Of a DNA stretch of 64,000 nucleotides, positions 18,934 through 27,501 are shown in pieces. Below the pieces are notes generated by a model that was not told where the DNA came from, searched no databases, and saw only the letters and a program-made list of their open reading frames with translations. Where the stretch lies: positions 1,116,001-1,180,000 of the forward strand of contig CP166298.1 of assembly GCA_041281825.1 (NCBI GenBank), written 5' to 3'. The position numbers were made by a program, and so were the translations under genes. How positions within the stretch are numbered: the first letter of the stretch is position 1; each line of letters begins with the position of its first letter. This DNA comes from Paenibacillus_D tarimensis_A (GTDB lineage Bacteria > Bacillota > Bacilli > Paenibacillales > Paenibacillaceae).

Positions 18934-19201
18934 CCTTATTTGTCCTGAATCGGCCGGATTACCGCCGAAATCATGCAATAACGGAACCACGGTCCGGATA
19001 CATACTGAAATTCGTGGATTTGTGGCAAATAGCGGATTCCCTGTCCGCATACGCATAAACGAGTGATATGAAGCGAGAATCGGAGTATTGCTCCGGTTTT
19101 CTTTTTGTCGGCGGCAGGAGTAGACCGAGCCGGAACAGAATATAAGGTAGAATTGTGATAGCGCCGAATTTGTCGATTCGTGAGGAAAGGGGGAGGGCAC
19201 A

Positions 19202-20365
19202 CTGCGTTCGTTTTGGGGATGGCTTGCTTGGCTTGCGGCCGTATGGACGGTATATTTGTTGCAGCTTGAAAGGGAAGCGGCCATGTGGGGGCTGCTCGGG
19301 TGCGCGCTTTTTTTCGCGTTTTATTTCCTGTCACCGCTATTTCGCCATCGTCCGGCGATCTTATTCTTGTTTCTGTTCAGCTCCCTCACGACTGCTGTAT
19401 GCACTTTTTCGCTATTGAAACCCGCCGCGGGCGAAATGGCTGGAATGCTATTTTTGCTTCTGATGATATCGTATTTGATGGGAGAGGCGGGATATCGGCT
19501 TTCTTTGGGTTGGACGTTGGCATTTGGAGCGGTTGCCTCGGCCGCTATGCTGGCAGCGTTCTATTTGGAAAATGGCGTCTTCGGTACTGGTCTTACATTT
19601 GCAGCTTTATATTTGGCCGCATTTGTTGCTGCAATTGCCGCGTATCACAGGGAACGGACGGAAAATAGGGAAGGCACCGTCCGGTTTGAAGCGCTGCTGG
19701 ATGAGTACCGGAAGCTTAAGCGCTATGCGAAGTCCAGTGAAGATGCTGCGCGGATCGAGGAGAGAACGACGATCACCCGTCAAATCCACGATTCGGTCGG
19801 ACATAAACTGACCTCACTGCTAATGCAGCTGGAGATGTTCCGGATGAATTCAACTGGAGAAATTCAGCTGCAGGCGGAACAAATGAAGCGTCTGGCCCAG
19901 GAATCTTTGGATGAAACCCGCAAAGCGGTTAAAGCGCTGAAAGAAGCCGAGCCGGGAGGCATTCCGGCACTGCTGCGGCTCATTCGAAATCTTGAGGCGG
20001 AAAACTATCTTCAAGTGGAATTTTCCTTCCGGCATGGTGCACTGTCCGTAGCGTTGCGAAACGATCAATCGATCGCTGTCTACCGGGCGATTCAGGAAGC
20101 GTTGACCAACGCGATGCGGCACGGTTCTTCGCGCAAGGTCAGCATCCGTATGGAATCGCCGGGAGGGCGCATTTTTCGCTTTGAAGTTGTGAGTGATATC
20201 CGGAGCGGCGAAAGGGAGCCGGTTCGTGAAGGCTTCGGATTGACATCAATGCGGGATAGGATCGAAAAGGCCGGCGGCGAGCTGGATGTTACGTTATCCG
20301 GAGGACAGTTCCTGGTACGCGGGACGTTCAAGCTGGAAGATGAAAAGGAGCGGGAAAAGGTATGA
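19202..20365 (+). CDS. Sensor histidine kinase, NarL-system type (HisKA_3)
   Basis: The N-terminal ~140 residues contain about five membrane helices. A dimerisation/phosphoacceptor helix follows with ITRQIHDSVGHKLTSLLMQL (His in HDSVGH), then an ATPase domain with QEALTNAMRHG (N box) and GFGLTSMRDRI (G box). The well-placed aaaggggga site and an extra first helix (SFWGWLAWLAAVWTVYLL) favour a CTG start at 19202; TTG 19256 is an alternative with no site. It phosphorylates the regulator encoded next, whose start overlaps this stop by 4 bases. The following ABC exporter is the likely target, as in antibiotic-sensing LiaRS-like modules (inference). Confidence 0.9.
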   Translation: MRSFWGWLAWLAAVWTVYLLQLEREAAMWGLLGCALFFAFYFLSPLFRHRPAILFLFLFSSLTTAVCTFSLLKPAAGEMAGMLFLLLMISYLMGEAGYRLSLGWTLAFGAVASAAMLAAFYLENGVFGTGLTFAALYLAAFVAAIAAYHRERTENREGTVRFEALLDEYRKLKRYAKSSEDAARIEERTTITRQIHDSVGHKLTSLLMQLEMFRMNSTGEIQLQAEQMKRLAQESLDETRKAVKALKEAEPGGIPALLRLIRNLEAENYLQVEFSFRHGALSVALRNDQSIAVYRAIQEALTNAMRHGSSRKVSIRMESPGGRIFRFEVVSDIRSGEREPVREGFGLTSMRDRIEKAGGELDVTLSGGQFLVRGTFKLEDEKEREKV

Positions 20366-20994
20366 ATCGGATCTTGATTGCCGAGGACCAGAAGATGGTG
20401 CGCCAGGGGCTGAAGATGATGATCGAAACGGACCCGGAAATGCGTGTAACCGGCGAGGCGTCGAATGGGCGTGAAGCGGTTGCCTTATGCGAACGCCAGA
20501 TGTTTGATGTGGTGGTGTTGGATATAAGGATGCCGGAGCTGGACGGTTTGCAGGCGGCACGCCAAATTTTAACCCGCCAGCCGCAGTGCAAGGTGCTCAT
20601 CCTGACCACCTTTAACGATGATGAATATGCATTGGAAGCGCTGAAGATCGGGGCCAGCGGCTATATGCTCAAGGATGCCGACCCGGAGACGCTGCTTCGC
20701 TCCATCCGGAGCTGCCTGATCGGCGGCTTATCGCTGGAAGAACAGGTGGCGGCCAAGGTGGTGCCACGCTTGCTTCGAAAAACGGAGAGTAAGCCGGTCG
20801 ACCCTTCCTTGACGCCAAGGGAACTGGAAATTGTCCAAAAGGTTGGGGAAGGCCGCAGCAACAAGGAGATTGCCGATGAATTGGCTTTGTCCGTCGGTAC
20901 GGTGAAAAACCATATCAGTCTCATTCTCGATAAACTGGACCTCAGGGACCGCACACAGCTGGCCATATACGCCATTCGGCACGATCTTGTTTGA
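20362..20994 (+). CDS. Response regulator, NarL/LuxR family
   Basis: The 210-residue protein has a receiver domain with phosphoacceptor Asp54 (VVVLDIRMPELDG) and Lys near 104 (GYMLKDAD). The C-terminal LuxR-type helix-turn-helix reads LTPRELEIVQKVGEGRSNKE then IADELALSVGTVKNHISLIL. It is translationally coupled to the kinase gene and likely controls the ABC genes that follow. Confidence 0.95.
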   Translation: MNRILIAEDQKMVRQGLKMMIETDPEMRVTGEASNGREAVALCERQMFDVVVLDIRMPELDGLQAARQILTRQPQCKVLILTTFNDDEYALEALKIGASGYMLKDADPETLLRSIRSCLIGGLSLEEQVAAKVVPRLLRKTESKPVDPSLTPRELEIVQKVGEGRSNKEIADELALSVGTVKNHISLILDKLDLRDRTQLAIYAIRHDLV

Positions 20995-21123
20995 AATGCC
21001 GCGTCAGGAAGTGACTGAGGTCATGGTTCGAAGCGCAACGAATGACTTGAGACAGTGGGAGCACTGTCTTTTTCTATGTATATTAGTATTATTCACTGGA
21101 AGGAACAGGAGGGAAGCCAGGTC

Positions 21124-22056
21124 ATGCTGGAAACGATAGATCTTCGTAAAACCTACAAGCCGAACGTGGCGGTGGAAAATGTAAATCTCTATCTCGAAGC
21201 GGGAGAGTCGGTTGGCCTGCTCGGTCCGAACGGGGCCGGGAAATCGACGACGATTTCCATGATATCGACGCTGATTCGTCCGACATCGGGGGACATCAAG
21301 CTTGACGGGCATAGTATTGTCACAGATCCCAAACGCATACGCGGCGTGCTGGGGGTTGTGCCTCAGGAAATTGCGCTGTACGAAGAATTGAGCGCTGTGG
21401 AGAATCTGCAATTTTTCGGTCGTCTCTACGGACTGCGGGGTAAGGAGCTGGATAAATCAGTCCGGGAGGCGCTTGAACTGGTCGGTCTCAGCGAGCGCAG
21501 TAAGGAGCGAATCAAGACGTACTCGGGAGGCATGAAGCGCCGGATCAATATTGCGGCAGCACTTCTACATCAGCCCAAGATCGTCATCATGGATGAGCCG
21601 ACCGTGGGAATTGATCCGCAATCAAGGAATTATATCCTGGAGACCGTTCGTCTGCTGAATCGGGAGAAAAAGGTGAGTGTGCTCTATACAAGCCACTACA
21701 TGGAAGAAGTGGAGCAGCTTTGCGACAGGATTTACATTATGGACCACGGCAAGGTGATCGCTTCCGGTCAGAAGGATGAACTGAAAAGTATTTTATCCGC
21801 CGAGGACACCATCTTGCTGCAGTTGGAGAGAGCGTGCCCCGCTCTGACGGAGGAGCTGAAAAAGACGGACGGCATCCGGCAAGTGGCCGAAGTGGAAAAC
21901 GGCCTGAAGCTGATTGTGCCCAAGCAGAACAACATTTTGGGCGGTCTGTTTCAGGCAGCGGAACGTCACCAGGCACAGATCGTCAACCTGAATGTTCAGA
22001 AGCCAAGTTTGGAAGATGTATTTCTGCATCTAACCGGCCGTAAATTGCGGGACTAG
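21124..22056 (+). CDS. ABC exporter ATP-binding protein (ABC-2 type)
   Basis: The 310-residue ATPase has Walker A GPNGAGKST, Q-loop VVPQEIALYEEL, signature YSGGMKRR, Walker B IVIMDEPTVGID and H-loop TSHYMEE. It has the C-terminal extension usual for drug/antibiotic exporters of the CcmA/DrrA type. ATG 21124 follows ggaggga; an in-frame start at 21055 has no site. It powers the two permeases encoded downstream. Confidence 0.94.
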   Translation: MLETIDLRKTYKPNVAVENVNLYLEAGESVGLLGPNGAGKSTTISMISTLIRPTSGDIKLDGHSIVTDPKRIRGVLGVVPQEIALYEELSAVENLQFFGRLYGLRGKELDKSVREALELVGLSERSKERIKTYSGGMKRRINIAAALLHQPKIVIMDEPTVGIDPQSRNYILETVRLLNREKKVSVLYTSHYMEEVEQLCDRIYIMDHGKVIASGQKDELKSILSAEDTILLQLERACPALTEELKKTDGIRQVAEVENGLKLIVPKQNNILGGLFQAAERHQAQIVNLNVQKPSLEDVFLHLTGRKLRD

Positions 22057-22072
22057 AGGAGGAGAGGTTCGA

Positions 22073-23353
22073 TTGAGGACGTTTGTCATAAAAGATTTGC
22101 TCCTTCTGCTGCGCGACCGGAAGGAACTCGTTATTCTGATCCTTATGCCGCTTGTACTGATTGCCATTCTCAGCTTCGCGCTTGGCGGCATTTTCGATAA
22201 TATGTCCCCCAAGCTGGAAATGACGGTGGTTCTCGTAAATACGGAGCAGGAAAAGGAAGGCTTCGAACGGTTTGTACGGGACGTCCGGGCCGCGGATTTG
22301 CCGGAAGGTGCGGAAGCGCAGCTTCTGCAGGCCGCACAGCAACTGCGCCCGCAGCAGCTGCTCCGTAATATGCTCCAGAGCGAATCGCTCTCGGATATGA
22401 TCCGCCTCTCCGAAATGGACGGGGAAGCCGCCCGGCTGGCGCTGGAGCGGAATGAAGCCACCGCCGTTGTCACAATTCCTCCGGATTTTACGTACGGCGC
22501 TTTAAACAAGATGCTGCTGGATCGCGGGACGGGCGTAGAGATCGGGCTGGAGGCTTCCGAAGGATCCACATTAAAGGCGGGAGTTGTCTATGATCTTTTG
22601 AACGGTTTTGTTCGGACCGTCAATTTCCGGACCGCTATGGGTCAGGCGTCGGGACAGCATCCGGGAAGCGGGCAGAACGCAGCGAATAATCCCGGCGTGA
22701 CAGGCGGTGTCCAGACGGTTGAACAATATAAAGCCGTAAGCGCTCAGCAGTATTTCACGTTCGGGATGGCGGTGATGTTTATACTCTACATTGCATCTTC
22801 AACGGCCAGCCGCGCTTACGGTGAGAAGCGGCATTATACGTTTGAGCGGATTGTCATTGCGGGCGCTCACCCGATTGCCTTCCTCGGTGGAAAAGCCATA
22901 TCCGCTATGATGCTTGCCTTCGTCCAGCTGTCAGTGCTCTTTTTTGTGTCCGGCCTGGCTTTTCGTACCTTTGCCGGAGTTTCTGCTAACGTATGGCTGG
23001 GACTGCTGGGAATCAGCGCCTCGTTATCCGTATGTGTCGGAATGCTGGCTGCTTTGCTCACGGCGCTCAATTTCCGCTTGCAAGCGACAACGGCCACGGT
23101 GGTATTCGCAGGCGTATTTGTATCGTTGTTGGCCTTTCTTGGCGGCAGCTTCTTTCCCGTATCCCAAATGCCGGAATGGCTGCAGCTCATAGGTGAATGG
23201 ACTCCGAACGGCGCCGCGCTGTCCTCCTATTTTCTAATGATGCAAGGGGCAGAAGCCGGTCTCTGGACGGCGGCGATTTACCGGCTGCTGCTGCTTGCCG
23301 CCGTCTTCCTGGCTGTAGGGGTATGGATTTTTCCGAAAAGGAGGCATGGCTGA
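22073..23353 (+). CDS. ABC-2 type permease (first)
   Basis: The 426-residue protein starts with TTG behind aggaggagagg. It has an N-terminal anchor (LVILILMPLVLIAILSFALGG), a ~200-residue extracellular domain, and five or six C-terminal helices from ~225 (YFTFGMAVMFILYIASSTAS, then SLLAFLGGSFFPVSQMPEWL). This is the ABC2_membrane_3 architecture (YhgE/drug-exporter type). It probably heterodimerises with the next gene product. Substrate unknown. Confidence 0.88.
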   Translation: MRTFVIKDLLLLLRDRKELVILILMPLVLIAILSFALGGIFDNMSPKLEMTVVLVNTEQEKEGFERFVRDVRAADLPEGAEAQLLQAAQQLRPQQLLRNMLQSESLSDMIRLSEMDGEAARLALERNEATAVVTIPPDFTYGALNKMLLDRGTGVEIGLEASEGSTLKAGVVYDLLNGFVRTVNFRTAMGQASGQHPGSGQNAANNPGVTGGVQTVEQYKAVSAQQYFTFGMAVMFILYIASSTASRAYGEKRHYTFERIVIAGAHPIAFLGGKAISAMMLAFVQLSVLFFVSGLAFRTFAGVSANVWLGLLGISASLSVCVGMLAALLTALNFRLQATTATVVFAGVFVSLLAFLGGSFFPVSQMPEWLQLIGEWTPNGAALSSYFLMMQGAEAGLWTAAIYRLLLLAAVFLAVGVWIFPKRRHG

Positions 23354-23355
23354 CG

Positions 23356-24456
23356 ATGAACGCAATTTTGGGCGCACAGCTGCATCAGTTAAAGAGAAAC
23401 CCTTTTACGCTGCTGATCATGATCGCGATGACGATTTTGTTTACGTTTGTCATGGGGGCGAACGCGTCGGGTAAAGTGACGGTTTATACTTATCCTGATT
23501 CCGGAATGAAACCGGCGGAAGCGGAAGCCTGGCTTGAACGGTTGAACCGTTCGGACACCTTTGCATTCAAGCCGGAGGAGGAGGATAAGGCAAAGAGCCG
23601 GGTGACCGAAGGGAAGGCCGACTTTGCCCTGCAGCTATTTACTGAAGACTACCGGGTTATTACTGCTGTTGACAATACGAATGTTCCGGTGCTCGACCAC
23701 TATGTCCGGACCGTATACGAGGAGGAGCTTGCAATTCGGAAGGCGGAGGCAGCCGCGGCAGGGACGTCTTTCCGAGCCGAACTGGAACGTCGTCTGCAGT
23801 CCCCCGTACTTGCGATTACGTCGACAAAAGTGGAAACCGAGCAGGATTTCAAGTATGATGCACAAATTCAGGGACTGCTCGGATATGCTCTGTTCTTTGC
23901 CATCTTTACCGTTGCCTATTCGCTCAACCTCCTTCTGGAGGAGAAAAGAAGCGGGATATGGGACCGCGTCATCCTGTCGCCGGTGCCGAAGACGGCGATG
24001 TACATCGGCCATTTAGTGATGAGCTTTGCTGCCGGTTATTTGCAGATCGCCATCGTATTTATAGTGTTTCGCTACGGGTTTGCATTTCCGCTCGGCGACA
24101 GCTTCGCCACCTTGCTCGTGTTGATCGCCTTCTATACGCTGGCGGTTGTGGCGCTTGGCATGCTGCTGGCCGGAATGGTGCGCACGCCGCAGCAAATGCA
24201 GGTATTGATCCCGATTGTGTCGGTCAGCATGGCAATGATCGGAGGCGCTTACTGGCCGATTGAAATCGTCAGCAATCCCGTGCTGATCACGCTGTCCAAA
24301 TTTGTCCCGGTCACGTACGGCATGGAAGCGCTGAAGGGGGTCGTCTATTACGGCCATACCTGGGAACAATTGCTGCGACCAGTTTCTTATTTGCTGCTGT
24401 TTGCGGTCGTATGCATGGGCATCGGCATCAATTTGATCGAGCGGCGCAGCCGGTGA
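23356..24456 (+). CDS. ABC-2 type permease (second)
   Basis: The 366-residue protein has the same architecture as its neighbour: an N-terminal anchor, a soluble extracellular part, and six C-terminal helices (LLGYALFFAIFTVAYSLNLL, the block RSGIWDRVILSPV, and GGAYWPIEIVSNP). ATG 23356 lies two bases after the upstream stop; aaaaggagg is about 12 bases upstream, so an in-frame CTG two codons earlier is possible. It is last in a five-gene operon with the two-component system. Confidence 0.88.
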   Translation: MNAILGAQLHQLKRNPFTLLIMIAMTILFTFVMGANASGKVTVYTYPDSGMKPAEAEAWLERLNRSDTFAFKPEEEDKAKSRVTEGKADFALQLFTEDYRVITAVDNTNVPVLDHYVRTVYEEELAIRKAEAAAAGTSFRAELERRLQSPVLAITSTKVETEQDFKYDAQIQGLLGYALFFAIFTVAYSLNLLLEEKRSGIWDRVILSPVPKTAMYIGHLVMSFAAGYLQIAIVFIVFRYGFAFPLGDSFATLLVLIAFYTLAVVALGMLLAGMVRTPQQMQVLIPIVSVSMAMIGGAYWPIEIVSNPVLITLSKFVPVTYGMEALKGVVYYGHTWEQLLRPVSYLLLFAVVCMGIGINLIERRSR

Positions 24457-24501
24457 GCGAATGTTCATAATACGAACGCCGGCCTGATTTATTTTTGCAT
24501 A

Positions 24502-24543
24502 TAAAAACCCGACCTTTCTAAAAGAAGGAGGCCGGGTTTTTTA
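24502..24543 (+). terminator. Rho-independent terminator of the exporter operon
   Basis: aaaaacccgaccttt and aaggaggccgggttttt pair around a short loop, with T6 on the 3' side. Confidence 0.8.
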
Positions 24544-24869
24544 TATTGGTATTATCAAACCTACAGAATAAAAGTGTTAATAGAATGCGGTTTTAAAGTC
24601 GCGGTAAATTTTTGATCTTTACCACAAAAATAACGTTTCTTCGCATATGAACTTTTGCAGAAATCGCATTTGAGTGCGGGTTTAATAGTGTTCGTACCTT
24701 TAACAGAGCTTTCAGGGAAATAAGAGGAGGAACACCGTCACAAATTAAACGGGCGCGGGTTATCCCGTATAACCGGCTGGAAGGGGACTCTTTACAACAT
24801 AACCAAATTCAGGTATGATCTTTTTATTCTGACTGATCAGTATAAATAAAGATTTAACAAGGAGAAAAC
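24544..24869 (+). other. TetR leader region with palindrome and shared repeats
   Basis: No gene is seen. It holds a 19-base sequence (24750-24768, cgggcgcgggttatcccgt) also found at 30861-30879, where it is the 3' end of an ECF sigma gene. A hairpin ggttat-cccgt-ataacc overlaps it. A stretch from 24772 is repeated at ~38405 ahead of the decayed TetR copy. An orphan aggaggaa at 24726 has no ORF. A perfect palindrome actgatcagt (24832-24841), 28 bases before the TetR start, is a plausible autoregulatory operator. Confidence 0.5.
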
Positions 24870-25529
24870 ATGCCCAAATTAGGAATGGAGCCCAAGCGCC
24901 GGGCAGAAGTCATCAATGCCACGTTGACCTGCATTAGCATTCATGGGATGGACAGCATGACTTTGGATAAGGTTGCGGAGTATGCAGGCTGCTCTAAAGG
25001 AGTTGTCGCTTATTATTTTAAAAACAAAGAGAATCTGACGCTCGATGCCTTCAAGTCGTTTTTGGCTTATTACGGTCTGAAGATCGGATCGGAAATCAAA
25101 AGCAATATGACAGCCGGAGAAATGATAGACGTTACATTGAAGCATATTTTACCGCCGTATCAGGATGACACCGAGAAGAAGATCAATGTCTCGCAGCTTG
25201 ACGGAGTGGAAAAGATGGTAATCCCTTATGAAGATCAAGCAAGACTCTTTGTGCAGTTTTTCTCTAAAGCTGCGTCGGATCGCAATTTGCAGGAAGTCGT
25301 TTCCAAGAGTTATCTGGCTGATCTCCATGGCATAGCCAAGATTTTCGATTACGGCAATCAGACGGGAGATATGTGTGTTGAGGATTCACAAAGCGCGGCA
25401 TATGGGCTGTTCACGATGGTAATCGGTTTGAGCTTTTTTAGAGTAGCGAATATTCAGCCTGCCAATGGCGAAGATAACCGTTACATTTGCAAGGATTATG
25501 TTAGAAGGTTTAACAAAAGCGGAGTATAA
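24870..25529 (+). CDS. TetR-family transcriptional regulator, BetI-like
   Basis: The 219-residue protein has an N-terminal TetR helix-turn-helix (ISIHGMDSMTLDKVAEYAGC then SKGVVAYYFKNKENL), and the C-terminal half resembles the BetI-type ligand domain. ATG 24870 follows aaggagaaa. A decayed copy of the same gene, including upstream bases, lies at 38459. Target genes are unknown; the adjacent palindrome actgatcagt suggests autoregulation. Confidence 0.92.
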   Translation: MPKLGMEPKRRAEVINATLTCISIHGMDSMTLDKVAEYAGCSKGVVAYYFKNKENLTLDAFKSFLAYYGLKIGSEIKSNMTAGEMIDVTLKHILPPYQDDTEKKINVSQLDGVEKMVIPYEDQARLFVQFFSKAASDRNLQEVVSKSYLADLHGIAKIFDYGNQTGDMCVEDSQSAAYGLFTMVIGLSFFRVANIQPANGEDNRYICKDYVRRFNKSGV

Positions 25530-25552
25530 GGCACACCTTTAGGAGGTTGATG

Positions 25553-25708
25553 ATGAAAATATTAAGGTTAGAAACAGACGGGACTGTTATTGCCGTCGTG
25601 AGCGGCAGCGAGATCTTAATCGGGGACGTTCAGTCCGCATTGGATCTTATTTCCCGTCACGAATGCGTTATATGGCTCGATCGTGCATCAGAGAGCCAGG
25701 CCGCATGA
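25553..25708 (+). pseudogene. 5' fragment of a DUF4180-like gene
   Basis: A perfect aggagg precedes ATG 25553, which opens MKILRLETDGTVIAVVSGSE, ILIGDVQSALDLISRHEC and then 15 unrelated residues to a stop after 51 codons. The VQSALDL motif and spacing fit the N-terminus of DUF4180 proteins, normally ~110-120 residues. The remainder has been replaced by a sulfatase-modifying-factor fragment in another frame. It sits 23 bases after the TetR stop and was probably co-transcribed with it. Confidence 0.6.
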
Positions 25709-26201
25709 CCTTCCTCTCGCGCCGGTTGTCGATGTCTCATGGCATAATGCGATTTTGTTTTGTAATTTGTTTTCTCAGTACTGCGGGCTAAATGAATATT
25801 ATTCGATAAGTGATGATAGCGAAAGTGTCGTCTGTAACCGGGGAGCAAATGGCTACCGTCTTCCTGCGGAAGCGGAATGGCAGTATGCGTGTAAAGCGGG
25901 AACGGGCGGTTATCGGTACGGCGAGCTTGATGAGATCGCATGGTATCGTGAGAACTCCGATGGTATGGTGCATGAGGTGGGCCAAAAGCTGCCGAATCCG
26001 TGGGGGCTGTACGATATGTTGGGGAATGTCTGGGAATGGTGTTGGGATCTGTAAGATGTGAAAGTATACGGCTCCTACAGGGTTTTCCGCGGCGGAAGCT
26101 GGGCGGAAGAGGCAAGAGGCTGCGGAGCGACGTGCCGTCGCCGCAGTCATCCTACTTTTCGAATCGATGATCTTGGCTTTCGTCTTGCCAGATCCATATA
26201 A
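25683..26201 (+). pseudogene. Formylglycine-generating-enzyme (FGE/SUMF1) domain fragment with in-frame stop
   Basis: The frame encodes RPHDLPLAPVVDVSWHNAIL, YRLPAEAEWQYACKAG, NPWGLYDMLGNVWEWCWDL, then TAA (26052-26054). In the same frame it continues VYGSYRVFRGGSWAEEARGC and FRIDDLGFRLARSI up to a stop at 26201. These are classic FGE-sulfatase motifs. The N-terminal third is missing, and one nonsense codon sits where the family has an aromatic residue. There is no start codon of its own, so I infer a double-damaged remnant joined to the DUF4180 fragment by deletion. Confidence 0.8.
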
Positions 26202-26263
26202 ACAATTCCGATCATCACGATCCGCCGCGTGCCAATGTGATGTAAGGTGAGGTGAAAAACGCT

Positions 26264-26965
26264 ATGTTAGACCATGCAATAAGATATATCCGAGCGGCCG
26301 GACAATTGGTTGTTTTAACCGGGGCCGGCTGTTCTGTGGATTCCGGCGTTCCCGATTTCAGGTCTCCTACCGGATGGTGGCGAAAGCTGGATCCGCGGAA
26401 GGTTGCTACAGTAGAAGCGCTTGAAACGGATTATGAGCTTTTTCATGCCTTCTATTCGGCCCGGGTTAACCTTTTGAAACAGATTTTCCCCCACAAAGGG
26501 CATCACGTGTTATGGAAATGGGAGCAGCAGGGACGTATTGATCTGATTGCTACCCAGAACGTGGACGGCCTCCACCAAGCCGCCGGGAATCGAAAGATTC
26601 AAGAGCTTCACGGATCGATTCGCCGGTTTCATTGTTATAAATGCGGAAAAGAGGCGGCAGAAGAAGATTTTTTGAACATGAAAGCGTGCAGTTGCGGCGG
26701 GAAATTGAGACCCGGTGTCGTTTTGTTTGGGGAAAGCTTGCCTGAGCAAGCCTGGAACCGGTCTCTTCGGGCGATTGAGGCTGCGGATGCCATTTTGGTC
26801 GTCGGTACGAGCTTGCAGGTATACCCCGCGAATCAACTACCCTATATGACAAAAGGTAAACTGATTTTGATTAACGCCGAGGAGACGGGGCAGGAAGACC
26901 GGTTTGATTGTTTTTTGCAGGGACGCGCGGCGGATATAATGGTGCAGTTGGATGGGCAAATATGA
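26264..26965 (+). CDS. Sir2-family NAD-dependent protein deacylase
   Basis: The 233-residue sirtuin has the NAD-binding GAGCSVDSGVPDFRS block, TQNVDGLHQAAG, the catalytic His116 in ELHGSIRRF, a four-cysteine zinc site (CYKCG ... CSCGG) and VVGTSLQVYPANQLP. Family knowledge: it removes acyl groups from lysines using NAD+. Start chosen at ATG 26264 because the aaggtgagg site is well spaced; GTG 26252 is within that site. Complete and apparently intact, unlike its upstream neighbours. Confidence 0.93.
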   Translation: MLDHAIRYIRAAGQLVVLTGAGCSVDSGVPDFRSPTGWWRKLDPRKVATVEALETDYELFHAFYSARVNLLKQIFPHKGHHVLWKWEQQGRIDLIATQNVDGLHQAAGNRKIQELHGSIRRFHCYKCGKEAAEEDFLNMKACSCGGKLRPGVVLFGESLPEQAWNRSLRAIEAADAILVVGTSLQVYPANQLPYMTKGKLILINAEETGQEDRFDCFLQGRAADIMVQLDGQI

Positions 26966-27061
26966 GACGGGTGAAACAATTGTTGCCGCTATGGCGGGGG
27001 CGACATGAATTCGAGCGCGCACCTTACTTCATTACAATTACGGAATAGCGGACGATGTAAG

Positions 27062-27240
27062 CGGACCGAGAATGCGTTATTTGTGAACAAAGTGGCAATC
27101 CGAACAGTTGAAAGGACAGACGATCCTTTATTTCACCTTGTTTTCGCTTTCAAGCGGCGATTCTGAGGAGATAACGGAACGAGAGTCCGCGAAGTCGTCA
27201 AAACAGGATAGAATTTCACAAATAACGTATTCTGTGTCCG
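27062..27240. repeat. Dispersed palindromic element, copy 2 (179 bp)
   Basis: Two units of CGGACC-N9-TTATTT type (27062, degenerate 27113) and two inverted AAATAACGG-N6-GTCCG type units (27169, 27220). Starts are 51, 56 and 51 bases apart, exactly as in the copy at 53836. It fills most of the gap 26966-27501, in which I see no gene. Confidence 0.75.
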
Positions 27241-27501
27241 GATAACAGTTGGATTAGGACATTGTTTAAGTAAGATTGCTTTCCGCGGTTTGCGTTACAA
27301 CGTTGATATAGCTTGGGACATTCAATATTGGCTGCAGCGGATCATGCGCAAAAAGGCAATGATGAAGTTTCGCCGGGGTTAACCGAACGGGATAGAAAGC
27401 TGCCCTTCCAAGCTTTTTTCAATAAGAAAATCCGGATAATGTCTAATTTTTTCGACCCGTGGCATCATCATGTAATAGATTGCGGAAAGGAGGGATTGAG
27501 G

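Larger units (their letters stand above)
17338..19047. repeat. Dispersed palindromic element, copy 1, interrupted by an IS
   Basis: Without the IS and one target duplication this element is 178 bp. It has two 21-base units reading CGGACC-N9-TTATTT (17338 and 17389) followed by two inverted units AAATAACGG-N6-GTCCG (18976 and 19027). Unit starts are 51, 55 and 51 bases apart. The same layout occurs at 27062 and 53836. The IS entered the second unit. No coding potential is evident; apparent minus-strand frames here are not supported by start signals or homology. Confidence 0.75.

Noticed and set aside
18901..19334. Minus-strand frames of ~130 codons near the IS
   Set aside because: They run through the IS end, the palindromic repeat and the kinase gene, without ribosome-binding sites or homology.
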